Positions 48,722 to 58,748 of a stretch of DNA of 64,000 nt are shown here, in pieces (positions within the stretch are counted from its first letter, which is position 1; each line of letters begins with the position of its first letter). Position numbers and translations under genes: made by a program. Where the stretch lies: NCBI RefSeq assembly GCF_017968885.1, contig NZ_CP072913.1, positions 3,084,001 to 3,148,000 on the forward strand, in the 5' to 3' direction. The stretch is from Pseudomonas sp. Tri1 (GTDB lineage: Bacteria; Pseudomonadota; Gammaproteobacteria; Pseudomonadales; Pseudomonadaceae). Below the pieces are notes generated by a model. It saw nothing but the letters and a program-made list of their open reading frames with translations, did no database searches and was not told the origin of the DNA.

Positions 48722-49015
48722 ATGAAGGCGTACTGGATTGCTCATGTGGATGTCACCGACCCCGATCAATACAGCCAATACACCCAACGGGCGCCGGCGG
48801 CGTTTGCCTTGTATGGCGGGCGGATGCTGGCCCGGGGCGGGCGCAGCGAAGCGATGGAGGGCCGGGACACGCCGCAGCGCAGCGTGGTGATCGAGTTCGA
48901 CTCTTACGAACAGGCGCTGGCCTGTTATCACTCAGAGCAGTATCAGGCGGCCAAGGGGCATCGAGAGGGCGTGGCTCAGGCCGAGGTGATCATCGTCGAG
49001 GGCGTGGCACCCTGA
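48722..49015 (+). CDS. DUF1330 family protein
   Basis: 97 residues, the full length of this small ferredoxin-like-fold family (MKAYWIAHVDVTDPDQYSQY, RSVVIEFDSYEQALACYHSEQYQ). Biochemical role unknown in general. Divergent from ribB and convergent with the Nudix gene. It shares operator B, so it probably belongs to the same catabolic regulon. Confidence 0.85.
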   Translation: MKAYWIAHVDVTDPDQYSQYTQRAPAAFALYGGRMLARGGRSEAMEGRDTPQRSVVIEFDSYEQALACYHSEQYQAAKGHREGVAQAEVIIVEGVAP

Positions 49016-49021
49016 GGTTTG

Positions 49022-50339
<1,318 letters not shown>

Positions 50340-50399
50340 GGGGTCCGCTCTGTAATATGGCTGTCCATGCCAAACGGGCAACATCCGTGCACGTTCAGA

Positions 50400-50804
50400 T
50401 CAAACAGCCGAGGGTTGACTGGAGGCCTCGGCGTCGGCTTCGGCGAAGGCTTCACGGGCAAGCCGGAAACTGTCCACGGCAGCCGGGACGCCGCAATAGA
50501 TACCGACCTGAAGCAGAATTTCGCGTATTTGCTCACGACTCAAGCCGTTACGCAAGGCGCCACGCACATGCAGCTTGAGTTCATGGGGTCGATTGAGCGC
50601 CGAGATCATCGCCAGGTTAATCATGCTGCGTTCCTTGAGCGATAAACCCTCACGACCCCAGACATGGCCCCAGCAGTATTCGGTGACCATTTCCTGCAGG
50701 GGCCGGGTGAAGTCGTCGGCGTTCTCAATGGAGCGCTGCACATAAGCCTCGCCCAGCACCTGAGTGCGGATCTTGAGGCCTTGTTCATATTTATCGTTGC
50801 TCAT
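50400..50804 (-). CDS. Carboxymuconolactone decarboxylase-like (AhpD-fold) protein
   Basis: 134 residues of the CMD family (EMVTEYCWGHVWGREGLSLKERSMINLAMISALNRPHELKLHVRGALRNGLSREQI, VGIYCGVPAAVDSFRLA). It keeps the CMD-type His-rich GHVWGR start rather than the CxxC of AhpD, so a decarboxylase/isomerase-type role is more likely than a peroxidase one. Between gntR and the second flavin reductase gene, separated from the latter by a REP pair. Confidence 0.87.
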   Translation of the reverse strand: MSNDKYEQGLKIRTQVLGEAYVQRSIENADDFTRPLQEMVTEYCWGHVWGREGLSLKERSMINLAMISALNRPHELKLHVRGALRNGLSREQIREILLQVGIYCGVPAAVDSFRLAREAFAEADAEASSQPSAV

Positions 50805-50829
50805 GCGGGCTCCCTGAAAAAGTGATGAA

Positions 50830-50922
50830 CCTGTGGGAGCGAGCTTGCTCGCGATGGCGGTGTGTCAGGCACATCAATGTCGACTGCTCCACCGCTTTCG
50901 CGAGCAAGCTCGCTCCCACAGG
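50830..50922. repeat. Inverted pair of REP elements
   Basis: CTGTGGGAGCGAGCTTGCTCGCGATGGCGG and its inverted partner CGCGAGCAAGCTCGCTCCCACAGG, inside the leftward operon between the flavin reductase and CMD genes. It may lower expression of the downstream genes or stabilise the upstream mRNA. Confidence 0.85.
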
Positions 50923-50938
50923 GGGATGTGTGTAGCCA

Positions 50939-51424
50939 TCAGGCCAGCGCCGGCAGCGGGCCCAGCTTGCCTTTGTGGTAGATCATCGGTGTGACCGGTT
51001 GCTCGGGCAGGATCAGGTGCTTCACCGCGCCAACGATGATCGCGTGGTCACCGCCGTCGTATTCGCGCCACAGTTCGCATTCGATAATCGCTGTGGCCTT
51101 GGCCAGTAGCGGGTTGCCCAGTTCGCTGAGGTGCCAATCGATACCTTTGGCCTTGTCTTTGCCTTTGCCTGCAAACGCATAGGCTTCGGCGGTCTGGTCG
51201 GCCGAGAGCAAATGAATCGCAAACTGCTTGCTGTCGCGCAGGATCGGGTAGGTGTCGGAAGCGTAGTTGGGGCAGAACAGCACCAGCGCCGGGTCGATCG
51301 ACAATGCGCTGAAGGCGCTGGCAGTGATACCGACGATATTGCCATCCGGGTCCAGGGTGGTGACCACCGTGACGCCGGACGGGAAGGAGCTCATGACTTC
51401 TTTGTAGATGCCGGGTTCGATCAT
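50939..51424 (-). CDS. Flavin reductase (RutF/HpaC-like), copy 2
   Basis: 161 residues, same length as copy 1 and nearly colinear with it (SSFPSGVTVVTTLDPDGNIVG, PALVLFCPNYASDTYPIL, ECELWREYDGGDHAIIVGAV). Lies 12 bp after the aldehyde dehydrogenase gene. Either a second reductase for the same monooxygenase or a reductase for a different step. Confidence 0.88.
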   Translation of the reverse strand: MIEPGIYKEVMSSFPSGVTVVTTLDPDGNIVGITASAFSALSIDPALVLFCPNYASDTYPILRDSKQFAIHLLSADQTAEAYAFAGKGKDKAKGIDWHLSELGNPLLAKATAIIECELWREYDGGDHAIIVGAVKHLILPEQPVTPMIYHKGKLGPLPALA

Positions 51425-51436
51425 TTCTCAGGACTC

Positions 51437-52918
51437 CTAGCGCATCACGAACGGATCAGGCATCGGCGCCTGGGAGAGATTGATCCACACCGTTTTCAGT
51501 TCGGTATAAGCCAGCACCGAATCGATGCCGCTTTCGCGTCCATAGCCGCTGTTCTTGAAGCCGCCGATGGGCGCCATGGCCGAGACCGCACGATAGGTGT
51601 TGACCCAGATGATTCCGGAGCGCACGTCCCGGGCCAGGCGATGGGCGCGGCCCAGGTCGCGGGTCCAGATGCCGGCGGCGAGGCCGAACTGCGAGTCGTT
51701 GGCAATCGCCAGCGCCTCGGCTTCATCCTTGAAGCGGATGACCGAGGCCACCGGGCCGAAGACCTCTTCCTGCATGATTTTCATCGAGTTGCGGTCGCAT
51801 TCGAACAGGGTCGGTTCATAGAACCAGCCGTCCCCTAGGTTCTGCGGACGCTTGCCACCCAGGCGCAGGCGCGCACCTTCGGCGATGGCGTCGGCTACCA
51901 GGCCTTCAACCACGGCCAGTTGCTGTGCGGTGGCCATCGGCCCCATTTCGCTGCTGTCTTCCTGCGGGTTTCCGATGCGGATGCGCTGGGCGCGTTCGAC
52001 CAGGCGCGCGACGAATTCGTCGTAGATTTCTTCCTGCACCAGCAAGCGCGAACCGGACACGCAACTCTGGCCGGATGCCGCGTAGATCCCGGCAATCGCC
52101 CCGTTGATGGCGCTGTCGAGGTCGGCGTCGGCGAAGATAATGTTCGGTGATTTGCCCCCCAGTTCCAGCGACAGTTTGGCGAAGTTCTCCGCGCTGCTGC
52201 GCACCACATGCCGGGCCGTGGCGGCACCGCCGGTGAAGGCGATCTTGCGCACCAGCGGATGGCGGGTGAGGGCGGCACCGGTGCTTGGGCCGTAACCGGT
52301 GACGACGTTGACCACGCCAGGTGGAATCCCCGCTTCCAGGGCCAGGCGCGCCAGTTCCAGAACGGTCGCCGAGGCGTGCTCAGACGGTTTGATCACAATG
52401 GTGTTGCCCGCCGCCAGTGCCGGGGCGAGTTTGATCGCGGTCAGGTAAAGCGGGCTGTTCCAGGGAATGATCGCCGCGACCACGCCCATGGCTTCGTGCA
52501 CCGTGTAGGCAAACAGGTCCGGCTTGTCCAGCGGCAGGGTACCGCCTTCGAGTTTGTCGGCCAGGCCGGCGGTGTAGTGGAAAAACTCCGGCAGGTAGCC
52601 GACCTGGCCACGGGTTTCGCGGATCAGCTTGCCGTTGTCGCGGCTTTCCAGCTGGGCCAGTTGTTCTTTGTTCTCGGCGATCAGGTCACCCAGGCGTCGC
52701 AGCAGTTTGCCGCGAGCGGTGGCGGTCAAGCCACGCCAGGCCGGGCTCTCGAAGGCAGCCTGCGCGGCTTGTACGGCGCGCTCGACATCGGCTTCGTCGG
52801 CATCGGGCAATTCAGCCCAGGGCTGGGCCAAAGCCGGGTTCAGGCTTTCAAAAGTCTTGCCGGAAAGGGCATCGACCCATTCGCCGCCGATGCACATCGA
52901 AAAACGTGCGAGTGTCAT
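51437..52918 (-). CDS. NAD(P)-dependent aldehyde dehydrogenase
   Basis: 493 residues. Catalytic Cys in GQSCVSGSR, general-base Glu in LELGGKSPN, coenzyme motif FTGGAATARHV and IIPWNSPLY. It oxidises an aldehyde released in the pathway to the acid. The start overlaps the hydrolase stop (ATGA). Substrate unknown; the family resembles betaine/aminoaldehyde and semialdehyde dehydrogenases. Confidence 0.92.
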   Translation of the reverse strand: MTLARFSMCIGGEWVDALSGKTFESLNPALAQPWAELPDADEADVERAVQAAQAAFESPAWRGLTATARGKLLRRLGDLIAENKEQLAQLESRDNGKLIRETRGQVGYLPEFFHYTAGLADKLEGGTLPLDKPDLFAYTVHEAMGVVAAIIPWNSPLYLTAIKLAPALAAGNTIVIKPSEHASATVLELARLALEAGIPPGVVNVVTGYGPSTGAALTRHPLVRKIAFTGGAATARHVVRSSAENFAKLSLELGGKSPNIIFADADLDSAINGAIAGIYAASGQSCVSGSRLLVQEEIYDEFVARLVERAQRIRIGNPQEDSSEMGPMATAQQLAVVEGLVADAIAEGARLRLGGKRPQNLGDGWFYEPTLFECDRNSMKIMQEEVFGPVASVIRFKDEAEALAIANDSQFGLAAGIWTRDLGRAHRLARDVRSGIIWVNTYRAVSAMAPIGGFKNSGYGRESGIDSVLAYTELKTVWINLSQAPMPDPFVMR

Positions 52919-53748
52919 GCAACGATCCCCTTTATCTGGTTGTGTCGGGCGCTTGCCGTGTCGAGAAACTCCAGCAGCAACTGGTTGACCAGGCGCGGCG
53001 ATTCTACCGGCATCATATGCCGCTGCTCGGCGAGTACGGCAACGGTCGCGCCAGGAATTCGTTCGGCCAGTTGCCGGGCCATTTCCGGCGTCGAGCCGGG
53101 GTCCAGTTCGCCGGTGGCGATCAGCGTTGGCACCTGGATGTTGCCCAGGTCGTCGGCGCGGTACATGTCCTGGGTGGCGAACAGTTCATAGGTAGTCAGG
53201 TAGCCCTGGGGATCGTTACCTGCCAGGGTCTGGCGCAGCGCGGCAATCTGCGCCGGGTTGGCCGCCTGGTATTCGCGACTGAACCAGCGCGATAGTGCGG
53301 CTTCGGCATTGGCGTCCGGGCCATGTTCGGCGGCCTGGGCGGTACGGGCAATGACTCCGGCGCGCTGCTCGGCGCTGCGGTTGAATACACTGTTGAGCAC
53401 CACCAGGCCGTGCAGGCGTTGCGGGTAATGCAAGGCAAACGCCCGCGCCACCAGGCCGCCCATGGAAAAGCCGATCACCGTCGCCTGGGGCAGTTGCAAG
53501 TGATCGAGCAGCTCCAGCAACTGATCGGCGTAACCCAGCAGGGCGGTGCCGCTTTCGGGGCGCGGGCTGGCGCCGTGGCCGAGCATGTCGTAGGCAATGA
53601 CACGGTATTTCGTGGCCAGACCAACGACCTGGCCGCCCCACATTTCTTTGTTCAGGCCCACACCGTGGATCAGGACCACGGGCTGGCCTTGGCCAGTGGC
53701 CAGGTAACTGGTCCCGGCCGGGGTGAGTTCAGCGGTGAGCCGAATCAT
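52915..53748 (-). CDS. Alpha/beta hydrolase (RutD/3-oxoadipate enol-lactonase-like)
   Basis: 277 residues from ATG 53748 with AGGAG upstream. Nucleophile elbow GFSMGG, oxyanion HGVGLN, acid in TGELDPGSTPEM, and His near the C-terminus in EQRHMMPVESP. It probably opens an ester, lactone or amide made by the flavin monooxygenase. Second gene of the operon that begins with the DUF1185 gene. Confidence 0.9.
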   Translation of the reverse strand: MIRLTAELTPAGTSYLATGQGQPVVLIHGVGLNKEMWGGQVVGLATKYRVIAYDMLGHGASPRPESGTALLGYADQLLELLDHLQLPQATVIGFSMGGLVARAFALHYPQRLHGLVVLNSVFNRSAEQRAGVIARTAQAAEHGPDANAEAALSRWFSREYQAANPAQIAALRQTLAGNDPQGYLTTYELFATQDMYRADDLGNIQVPTLIATGELDPGSTPEMARQLAERIPGATVAVLAEQRHMMPVESPRLVNQLLLEFLDTASARHNQIKGIVA

Positions 53749-53792
53749 GAAGCGCTCCTGCATGCCTTTTTATTGTGGTTACCGAGGCTGGA

Positions 53793-54383
53793 TTACTGCG
53801 CATTCTCGGCGGCCAGTTCTTCCAGATCGATGTAGCGGTTGCCGATACGCGGGTGCAGGCGACCGCCATCGGCACAACCGAGCACCACGACGATTTCGTC
53901 AGCGCGCGGGGCGTCTTCGATCTGCATTTCCAGGGTGATGTAGTGCGAGCGCAGGCCTTCGTCGTCCTTGTGCATCATCGGGATCTGGATCGACGTGCCT
54001 GGGCCGCCGCGTTTGTTGGTAAAACTCAGGTAGCTCTTGGCCTTGACCGCTTCGCGGTAGTGGTTGCCGAAGCGCAGGGTATGGATCACGGCGGAGGCGT
54101 GCTCGATTTCACCGTCGGCGCCCACCACGGCGGCCTTGCCGTAGGCTTGGATTTTTTCCGCGCCGCCGATGATGCCCACCAAGCGTTCGACCATCAGGGC
54201 GCCAAGGTCGGAGCAGTTGGCGCGGATTTCCGGTTTCAGGTCTTCAACGAAGCCACGGCCCAGCCAAGGGTTTTTCATCACCACCGCCAACCCGACCATG
54301 GTCACCGGCTTGTCGGTAGCCTTGCCGCCTTCGATAAAGGTTTCTTCGACATAGCTGACGATCTTGCGAATTTCGAAACTCAT
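53793..54383 (-). CDS. DUF1185 (amino-acid synthesis family) protein
   Basis: 196 residues, full length for this family (EIRKIVSYVEETFIEGGKATDKPVTMVGLAVVMKNPWLG; GADGEIEHASAVIHTLRFGNHYREAV). Function is not established; it typically occurs with LLM monooxygenases, flavin reductases and amidases. First gene of the leftward catabolic operon, GGAG six bases before the ATG, operator A 41 bp upstream. Confidence 0.88.
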   Translation of the reverse strand: MSFEIRKIVSYVEETFIEGGKATDKPVTMVGLAVVMKNPWLGRGFVEDLKPEIRANCSDLGALMVERLVGIIGGAEKIQAYGKAAVVGADGEIEHASAVIHTLRFGNHYREAVKAKSYLSFTNKRGGPGTSIQIPMMHKDDEGLRSHYITLEMQIEDAPRADEIVVVLGCADGGRLHPRIGNRYIDLEELAAENAQ

Positions 54384-54423
54384 GAGCTGCTCCGTAAGAG
54401 GTGGAAATTGGTTTGTGCGTATG

Positions 54424-54435
54424 ATGGTATACCAT
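54424..54435. promoter_or_regulatory. GntR-type operator A (DUF1185-hydrolase-ALDH operon)
   Basis: ATGGTATACCAT, a perfect 12-bp palindrome. The extended TGGTATACCATAATAC equals operator B. It overlaps the likely -10 region, consistent with repression. Confidence 0.72.
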
Positions 54436-54585
54436 AATACTGCTAGCGCAAGTGGCGGTTTTGAGTTTGTGCGTGGGAAGGCGACAGAAGGCCGCCCTGG
54501 CCAGCAGGTAGCCGTGGCAGGGGGATTCGGGGGATTTGAAGGGCGAGGGTATGGCGCCCGGAATTATCCGGGCGCCATGGCAGAA

Positions 54586-55551
54586 TCAGCGGCGTTTGCC
54601 AAATACTGTTTTCGGCGACTTGCCAAAGAACCGGGTGAATGCGGCGCTGAAATTATTCGGGAATTTGTAGCCTACCTTGTAAGCCGCCTGCGCGACCTGG
54701 CAACCGCTTTCAAGCAGTGTGTAGGCCTTGCGCATGCGGATCTCGTGAAGCATGCGGTGTGGCGTGGAGTTGAAACGGTAATGCAGGCCTTCCTTAAGCT
54801 TGAATTCATTGAGCCCGACCGCGGCGCACAGGTAGGGAATAGTCAGCGGCTGGTCCATCTGCTCGATCATGATGTCGCGTGCCTGGTCGAGCTTTTCAAT
54901 GTCGCTGGCGCTGAATTGAGGGTTCTGGAGGCACGTGGGCGGGCTCAGCAGTTTCAGCTGTTCGGACAGCAGGCAGAGGGTGTGGATGTGCATGTCCAAC
55001 GCACCGGTCGCACCCTGGTTGAGGTATCTGGCCAGGGCGGTGGCGTGGCTGGCGCTGGTGGCCGAGGTTTTCTGGAAGGCCAGTTGGCGCACATTGCCGT
55101 TGCCCAGTAGCTGGCGGGTGCGCTGCTCGCCGATGTATCGGTTGAGCATGCCTTCACCGATCAGAAGCCGGAGCTGAGAAACGGTCGTGCCGGCTTCGTA
55201 GCACCGCTCGCCCAGGCTTAACTGGAACGAGGTGATGGTGGTGTAGCCGGCTCGGAACGACACCGCCGAACCATCGGCGCCCTTGTATCCGGAGTCGCCT
55301 TGCATACCGAACGTGATGACCAGCATGTGCCGATTGTGCGGGCTGACGGTTTCCTCGATCAGATTCCGCGTGGGCCGGTAGCGCGAGCGCACCACCATCA
55401 GGTCGTTATCGACGAAATAGCGCTCGGAATAGCACTCGCCCAGTTCCCCCGGCAGTTGCTGGCGCGTCCAGCCACAGGGGTCGTTACTGATCAATCGCGA
55501 GTGCGTTGGCGCAACTCGATACGACTGGGAAATCTTCTGTAGGGCCGCCAC
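54586..55551 (-). CDS. AraC-family regulator of YbtA/PchR type
   Basis: 321 residues from a GTG start backed by a strong AAGGAGGA. The C-terminal double helix-turn-helix shows LTIPYLCAAVGLNEFKLKEGLHYRFNSTPHRMLHEIRMRKAYTLLE and VAQAAYKVGYKFPNNFSAAFTRFFGKSP. The N-terminal domain would sense the ligand. YbtA and PchR respond to siderophores, and the gene is divergent from a TonB receptor, the usual arrangement. It should activate the receptor-biosynthesis operon to its right. Confidence 0.88.
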   Translation of the reverse strand: MAALQKISQSYRVAPTHSRLISNDPCGWTRQQLPGELGECYSERYFVDNDLMVVRSRYRPTRNLIEETVSPHNRHMLVITFGMQGDSGYKGADGSAVSFRAGYTTITSFQLSLGERCYEAGTTVSQLRLLIGEGMLNRYIGEQRTRQLLGNGNVRQLAFQKTSATSASHATALARYLNQGATGALDMHIHTLCLLSEQLKLLSPPTCLQNPQFSASDIEKLDQARDIMIEQMDQPLTIPYLCAAVGLNEFKLKEGLHYRFNSTPHRMLHEIRMRKAYTLLESGCQVAQAAYKVGYKFPNNFSAAFTRFFGKSPKTVFGKRR

Positions 55552-55583
55552 TTTTATTGTCCTCCTTGGTTGACTCTGGCTTG

Positions 55584-55610
55584 CATATGGATTGATCCAG
55601 ATTCCATATG
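55584..55610. promoter_or_regulatory. Inverted repeat, candidate AraC operator
   Basis: CATATGGA-N11-TCCATATG in the 157-bp divergent gap between the AraC gene and the TonB receptor. Perfect 8-bp arms about two helical turns apart suit a dimeric regulator. Confidence 0.55.
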
Positions 55611-55618
55611 AACTACAT

Positions 55619-55637
55619 GATAACTATTCGCATTAAT
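55619..55637 (+). promoter_or_regulatory. Candidate Fur box
   Basis: GATAACTATTCGCATTAAT matches GATAATGATAATCATTATC at 12 of 19 positions by my count. It lies about 70 bp before the receptor start, next to the inverted repeat. Confidence 0.5.
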
Positions 55638-55708
55638 CAATACCATGTTTGCATCTCAACTGCTATCGCAAGAACGAGGCAGTCGCTGATTCATTGATGG
55701 GGAGTGCG

Positions 55709-57697
55709 ATGGTCAAGCCTGTATTCAAAGCCAGCGGTTATACGTTATGCGTCGGCTGCCTGGGCGTGGCCGTGAATGTGGCGGCGCAGACCGAGCTGGC
55801 TGCGGTTACTGTAACGGCGAACAAGATCGAGCAGCCTCAGGAAGCAGTTCCTGCCAGTTTGTCGGTTCTGACGGGCGAGGACCTGCGCAAGGGCGGTATC
55901 AATGACTTGGAAGACCTGGCGCGGGCCACTCCCGGTTTTACCTTCCAACCTTTTGGCCAGTCGGGCACCAACCTGCCGGTGGTGCGCGGCCTGACTGCCA
56001 GCCCTACGGCGTTTTCTTCCTCGATGTTGATGTTGGTCGACGGCGTGCCGACCCTGATGGGGCAGGGCTTTGACCACGACCTGCTGGGGGTGGAGCGCAT
56101 CGAAATCCTGCGCGGGCCCCAGTCGACCCTGTATGGCCGCAACGCCGAAGCCGGCGTATTGAGCCTCCACACTCGCCAGCCCGAAGCACTGCCCTATGCC
56201 CGGATCGACGCCGGTGGCGGCAGCCGCGACGAGCGCACCCTGGGCGTTGATACCAGTACAGAGCTGCTTCCGGACACGCTGTACGCCGGGGTTTCCGGGC
56301 AATGGCAGGCGCGCGACGGCTACATTGACAACGACTGGCGCGGCGGGCGGGCCGATGATCGCGAACGTCACAGTGCTCGCATGGTGTTGCGCTGGACGCC
56401 GACCCTGGCCACGGACGTCAACCTGCGCTACAGCCGCCAGGACTATCGTGACGCTGGTGCCCAGTGGGGCCTGGCGGACTCTTCCCGGCGCCAGGTGCGC
56501 TCCGGCACCTCGAGCTGGAACCACTCCAGCGGTCGCAGCCAGTCTTTGGACGTGCTGCATGAGTTCGAATCGGGCCTGAAGCTGCGATCGATCAGCGCAC
56601 GCAATGACTTCTACGACCGGGTAAGCCAAGACACCGATTTCCAGCCTGCCGACCGGTTCCACGTAGGCCGTGATTACCACTTCAATACCTTGTCCCAGGA
56701 GTTTCGCCTGGAAGGCCAATGGGACGAGAACCAGTGGCTGCTCGGCGTCTATGCCGACCATGATGACCACGACCTGTCTTACCAGCAGAAACTGCCCGTC
56801 GGCCTGTCCCGCACGGATGTGCAGTTGGGTGGCAACACCACGGCGTTGTTCGGCCAGTGGTTGATGCCCTTGTCCGAGCTCTGGACCCTGACTCTCGGCG
56901 CCCGCGTCGAACAGGACAAAGTGCGCATCGATCCCCAAGGCGGTAGCCAACAGAGCCAGGCATGGCAACGCTTTACCCCCAAGGTCTCGCTGCAATACGA
57001 GTGGCAGCCGGATGCTTATCTGTACGCCAGCTATGCCGAAGGTTTTCGTGCTGGAGGTTTCAATGCCTTTTCCAGCGCCGCCAATTACCCCGGTTATGAC
57101 CCGGAGAAGGTCAAGACTTATGAGGTCGGCGCCAAGGGCTGGCTGGACGACAGGCGCCTGCGTTATTCGGCGGCGCTGTACTGGATGGACGTGCGCGACA
57201 TGCAAGTGCAGCAGATGCTCCAGCCAGGCGTGGTGTACATCACCAACGCGGCATCGGCGCACTCCACTGGGATGGATCTCGAAGCCCAATATCTTCTCGC
57301 CGACAACTGGACGCTGGTTGGTTCCGTGGGCCTGAACCGCACCCGTTTCGAGCGTTTCAGTGACGGCACCAATGACTACCAGGGCAATCGCAACCCCTAC
57401 GCCCCTGACTTCACTGGCCATCTGAGCCTGCGCTACGACGCCCCCGCCGGTTGGTGGACCCAGGGGGGCGTGGACGTGGTTGGCAAGACCTATCTGGACT
57501 CGGCCAACCAGTACAGCCGTGGCGGCTACGGCTTGCTCAACCTCAATGCCGGTTATGACTTCGACCAGTACGGCATCAGTGCCTACGTGAAGAACGCCGC
57601 CGACAAGCGTTACGACGCCGTCGGCTATTTGAACGGCACCGCACGGGTCTACAGCCCGCCAAGGGAAATCGGCCTGCGTGTGAGCTATGAACTGTGA
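55709..57697 (+). CDS. TonB-dependent outer-membrane receptor (FyuA/pesticin-receptor-like)
   Basis: 662 residues from ATG 55709 (GGGGAG upstream; in-frame ATGs at 55697 and 55649 are alternatives). Signal peptide ending VAVNVAAQ, TonB box-like LAAVTVTANKIEQ, plug domain (INDLEDLARATPGFTFQ, ERIEILRGPQSTLYGRNAEAG) and barrel ending in VSYEL. No STN signalling domain. Style is that of FyuA-like receptors. It heads an operon with an O-methyltransferase, an MFS protein and PigD/PigE-like enzymes, so it probably imports the metal complex of the operon's own product, or senses it together with the AraC protein. Confidence 0.88.
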   Translation: MVKPVFKASGYTLCVGCLGVAVNVAAQTELAAVTVTANKIEQPQEAVPASLSVLTGEDLRKGGINDLEDLARATPGFTFQPFGQSGTNLPVVRGLTASPTAFSSSMLMLVDGVPTLMGQGFDHDLLGVERIEILRGPQSTLYGRNAEAGVLSLHTRQPEALPYARIDAGGGSRDERTLGVDTSTELLPDTLYAGVSGQWQARDGYIDNDWRGGRADDRERHSARMVLRWTPTLATDVNLRYSRQDYRDAGAQWGLADSSRRQVRSGTSSWNHSSGRSQSLDVLHEFESGLKLRSISARNDFYDRVSQDTDFQPADRFHVGRDYHFNTLSQEFRLEGQWDENQWLLGVYADHDDHDLSYQQKLPVGLSRTDVQLGGNTTALFGQWLMPLSELWTLTLGARVEQDKVRIDPQGGSQQSQAWQRFTPKVSLQYEWQPDAYLYASYAEGFRAGGFNAFSSAANYPGYDPEKVKTYEVGAKGWLDDRRLRYSAALYWMDVRDMQVQQMLQPGVVYITNAASAHSTGMDLEAQYLLADNWTLVGSVGLNRTRFERFSDGTNDYQGNRNPYAPDFTGHLSLRYDAPAGWWTQGGVDVVGKTYLDSANQYSRGGYGLLNLNAGYDFDQYGISAYVKNAADKRYDAVGYLNGTARVYSPPREIGLRVSYEL

Positions 57698-58748
57698 GCT
57701 GCGAATGATGAATGGAATCGACCTGGCAACACCGCATCCCCTGCAACCCTACTGGGACTTGACCCTGGCCGGCGTGCGCGCCGACGCCCTGCGCATTGCG
57801 CTGGAATGGAAGCTCTTCAACTTGCTGCAAGTGCCTGTCACGGCGCAGACCATTGCCCGGCAGTTGCAACTCGACCCGGTCAACACCGGTTACTGGCTGG
57901 AAGCGCTGTGGAGCATGGCCTTGCTGGTGCGTGACCAACAGCAACCGCCGCGCTACCAGAACGCTGCCGTGGCCCACGACTACTTGCGCGCCGAGGCTCC
58001 GGACTACTGTGGCGATGCCTGGACGTTCCGCCTGCGCGGGCTTCGGCATTTCGGTGGGCAGTTGGGTGATCAGGTTCGAGCGGGGCAGCCCAGCGGACAG
58101 GCGCCGAACGTGGCGACCACTATCGAGAACTGGACGGCCGCTGCGCGTTTGCAACTGGCCCAAGAGCAACGGGCCGTCACGGTGGAGGTGGCGTTGCGCT
58201 TGATGGCAGGGATTCCCGAGTTCGCCCATGCCCGCCGATTCCTGGACCTGGGGGGCGGCCCAGGGCTGGTCGCGATTGCCTTGGCCCGGGATAACCCGAT
58301 GTTGAGCGGCGAGGTGTTCGATTTTCCCCAGACCGTCAGCGTGGCGGCGGAAAATATCCATAAGGCCGGCCTCCAGCAACGTCTCTCGGTCCGCGGTGGG
58401 GACTTGGCAAGCGATGACATCGGCGAGGGTTATGACCTGATCTGGTGTTCCTCGGTGTTGCACTTTGTCCCGGACCTGGCCGCGAGCCTGGAGAAAATCC
58501 ACGGGGCGTTGCGTCCTGGCGGCGTATTGGTCAGCGCCCATGCCGAAGTCCCCCTGGACCCGGACCTGGCCAGGCGGGTCATGCCTTACTACCTGTCGAT
58601 GCAGATGCTCGGTCGCCAGGTCACCCACGCCGGCGGCCTGGCCGAGGCATTGACCCAGGCTGGTTTCGTCGATATCGACCATTACCCTGAAGTGGCTTTT
58701 GCCGTCGCGCCGGTGGCGGTGCAAGTGGCGCGTCGGAGCGGCTCATGA
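57687..58748 (+). CDS. SAM-dependent O-methyltransferase (PigF / acetylserotonin methyltransferase type)
   Basis: 353 residues; start ATG 57687 overlaps the receptor stop, and ATG 57705 is also possible. An N-terminal winged-helix dimerisation part (LRIALEWKLFNLLQVPVTAQTIARQLQLD) and a SAM-binding core (RFLDLGGGPGLVAIALA, YDLIWCSSVLHFVPD). The architecture is that of small-molecule O-methyltransferases, including PigF, which methylates the bipyrrole half of prodigiosin. With PigD- and PigE-like genes downstream this is suggestive, but the substrate is unproven. ATGA overlap with the MFS gene. Confidence 0.82.
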   Translation: MNCELRMMNGIDLATPHPLQPYWDLTLAGVRADALRIALEWKLFNLLQVPVTAQTIARQLQLDPVNTGYWLEALWSMALLVRDQQQPPRYQNAAVAHDYLRAEAPDYCGDAWTFRLRGLRHFGGQLGDQVRAGQPSGQAPNVATTIENWTAAARLQLAQEQRAVTVEVALRLMAGIPEFAHARRFLDLGGGPGLVAIALARDNPMLSGEVFDFPQTVSVAAENIHKAGLQQRLSVRGGDLASDDIGEGYDLIWCSSVLHFVPDLAASLEKIHGALRPGGVLVSAHAEVPLDPDLARRVMPYYLSMQMLGRQVTHAGGLAEALTQAGFVDIDHYPEVAFAVAPVAVQVARRSGS

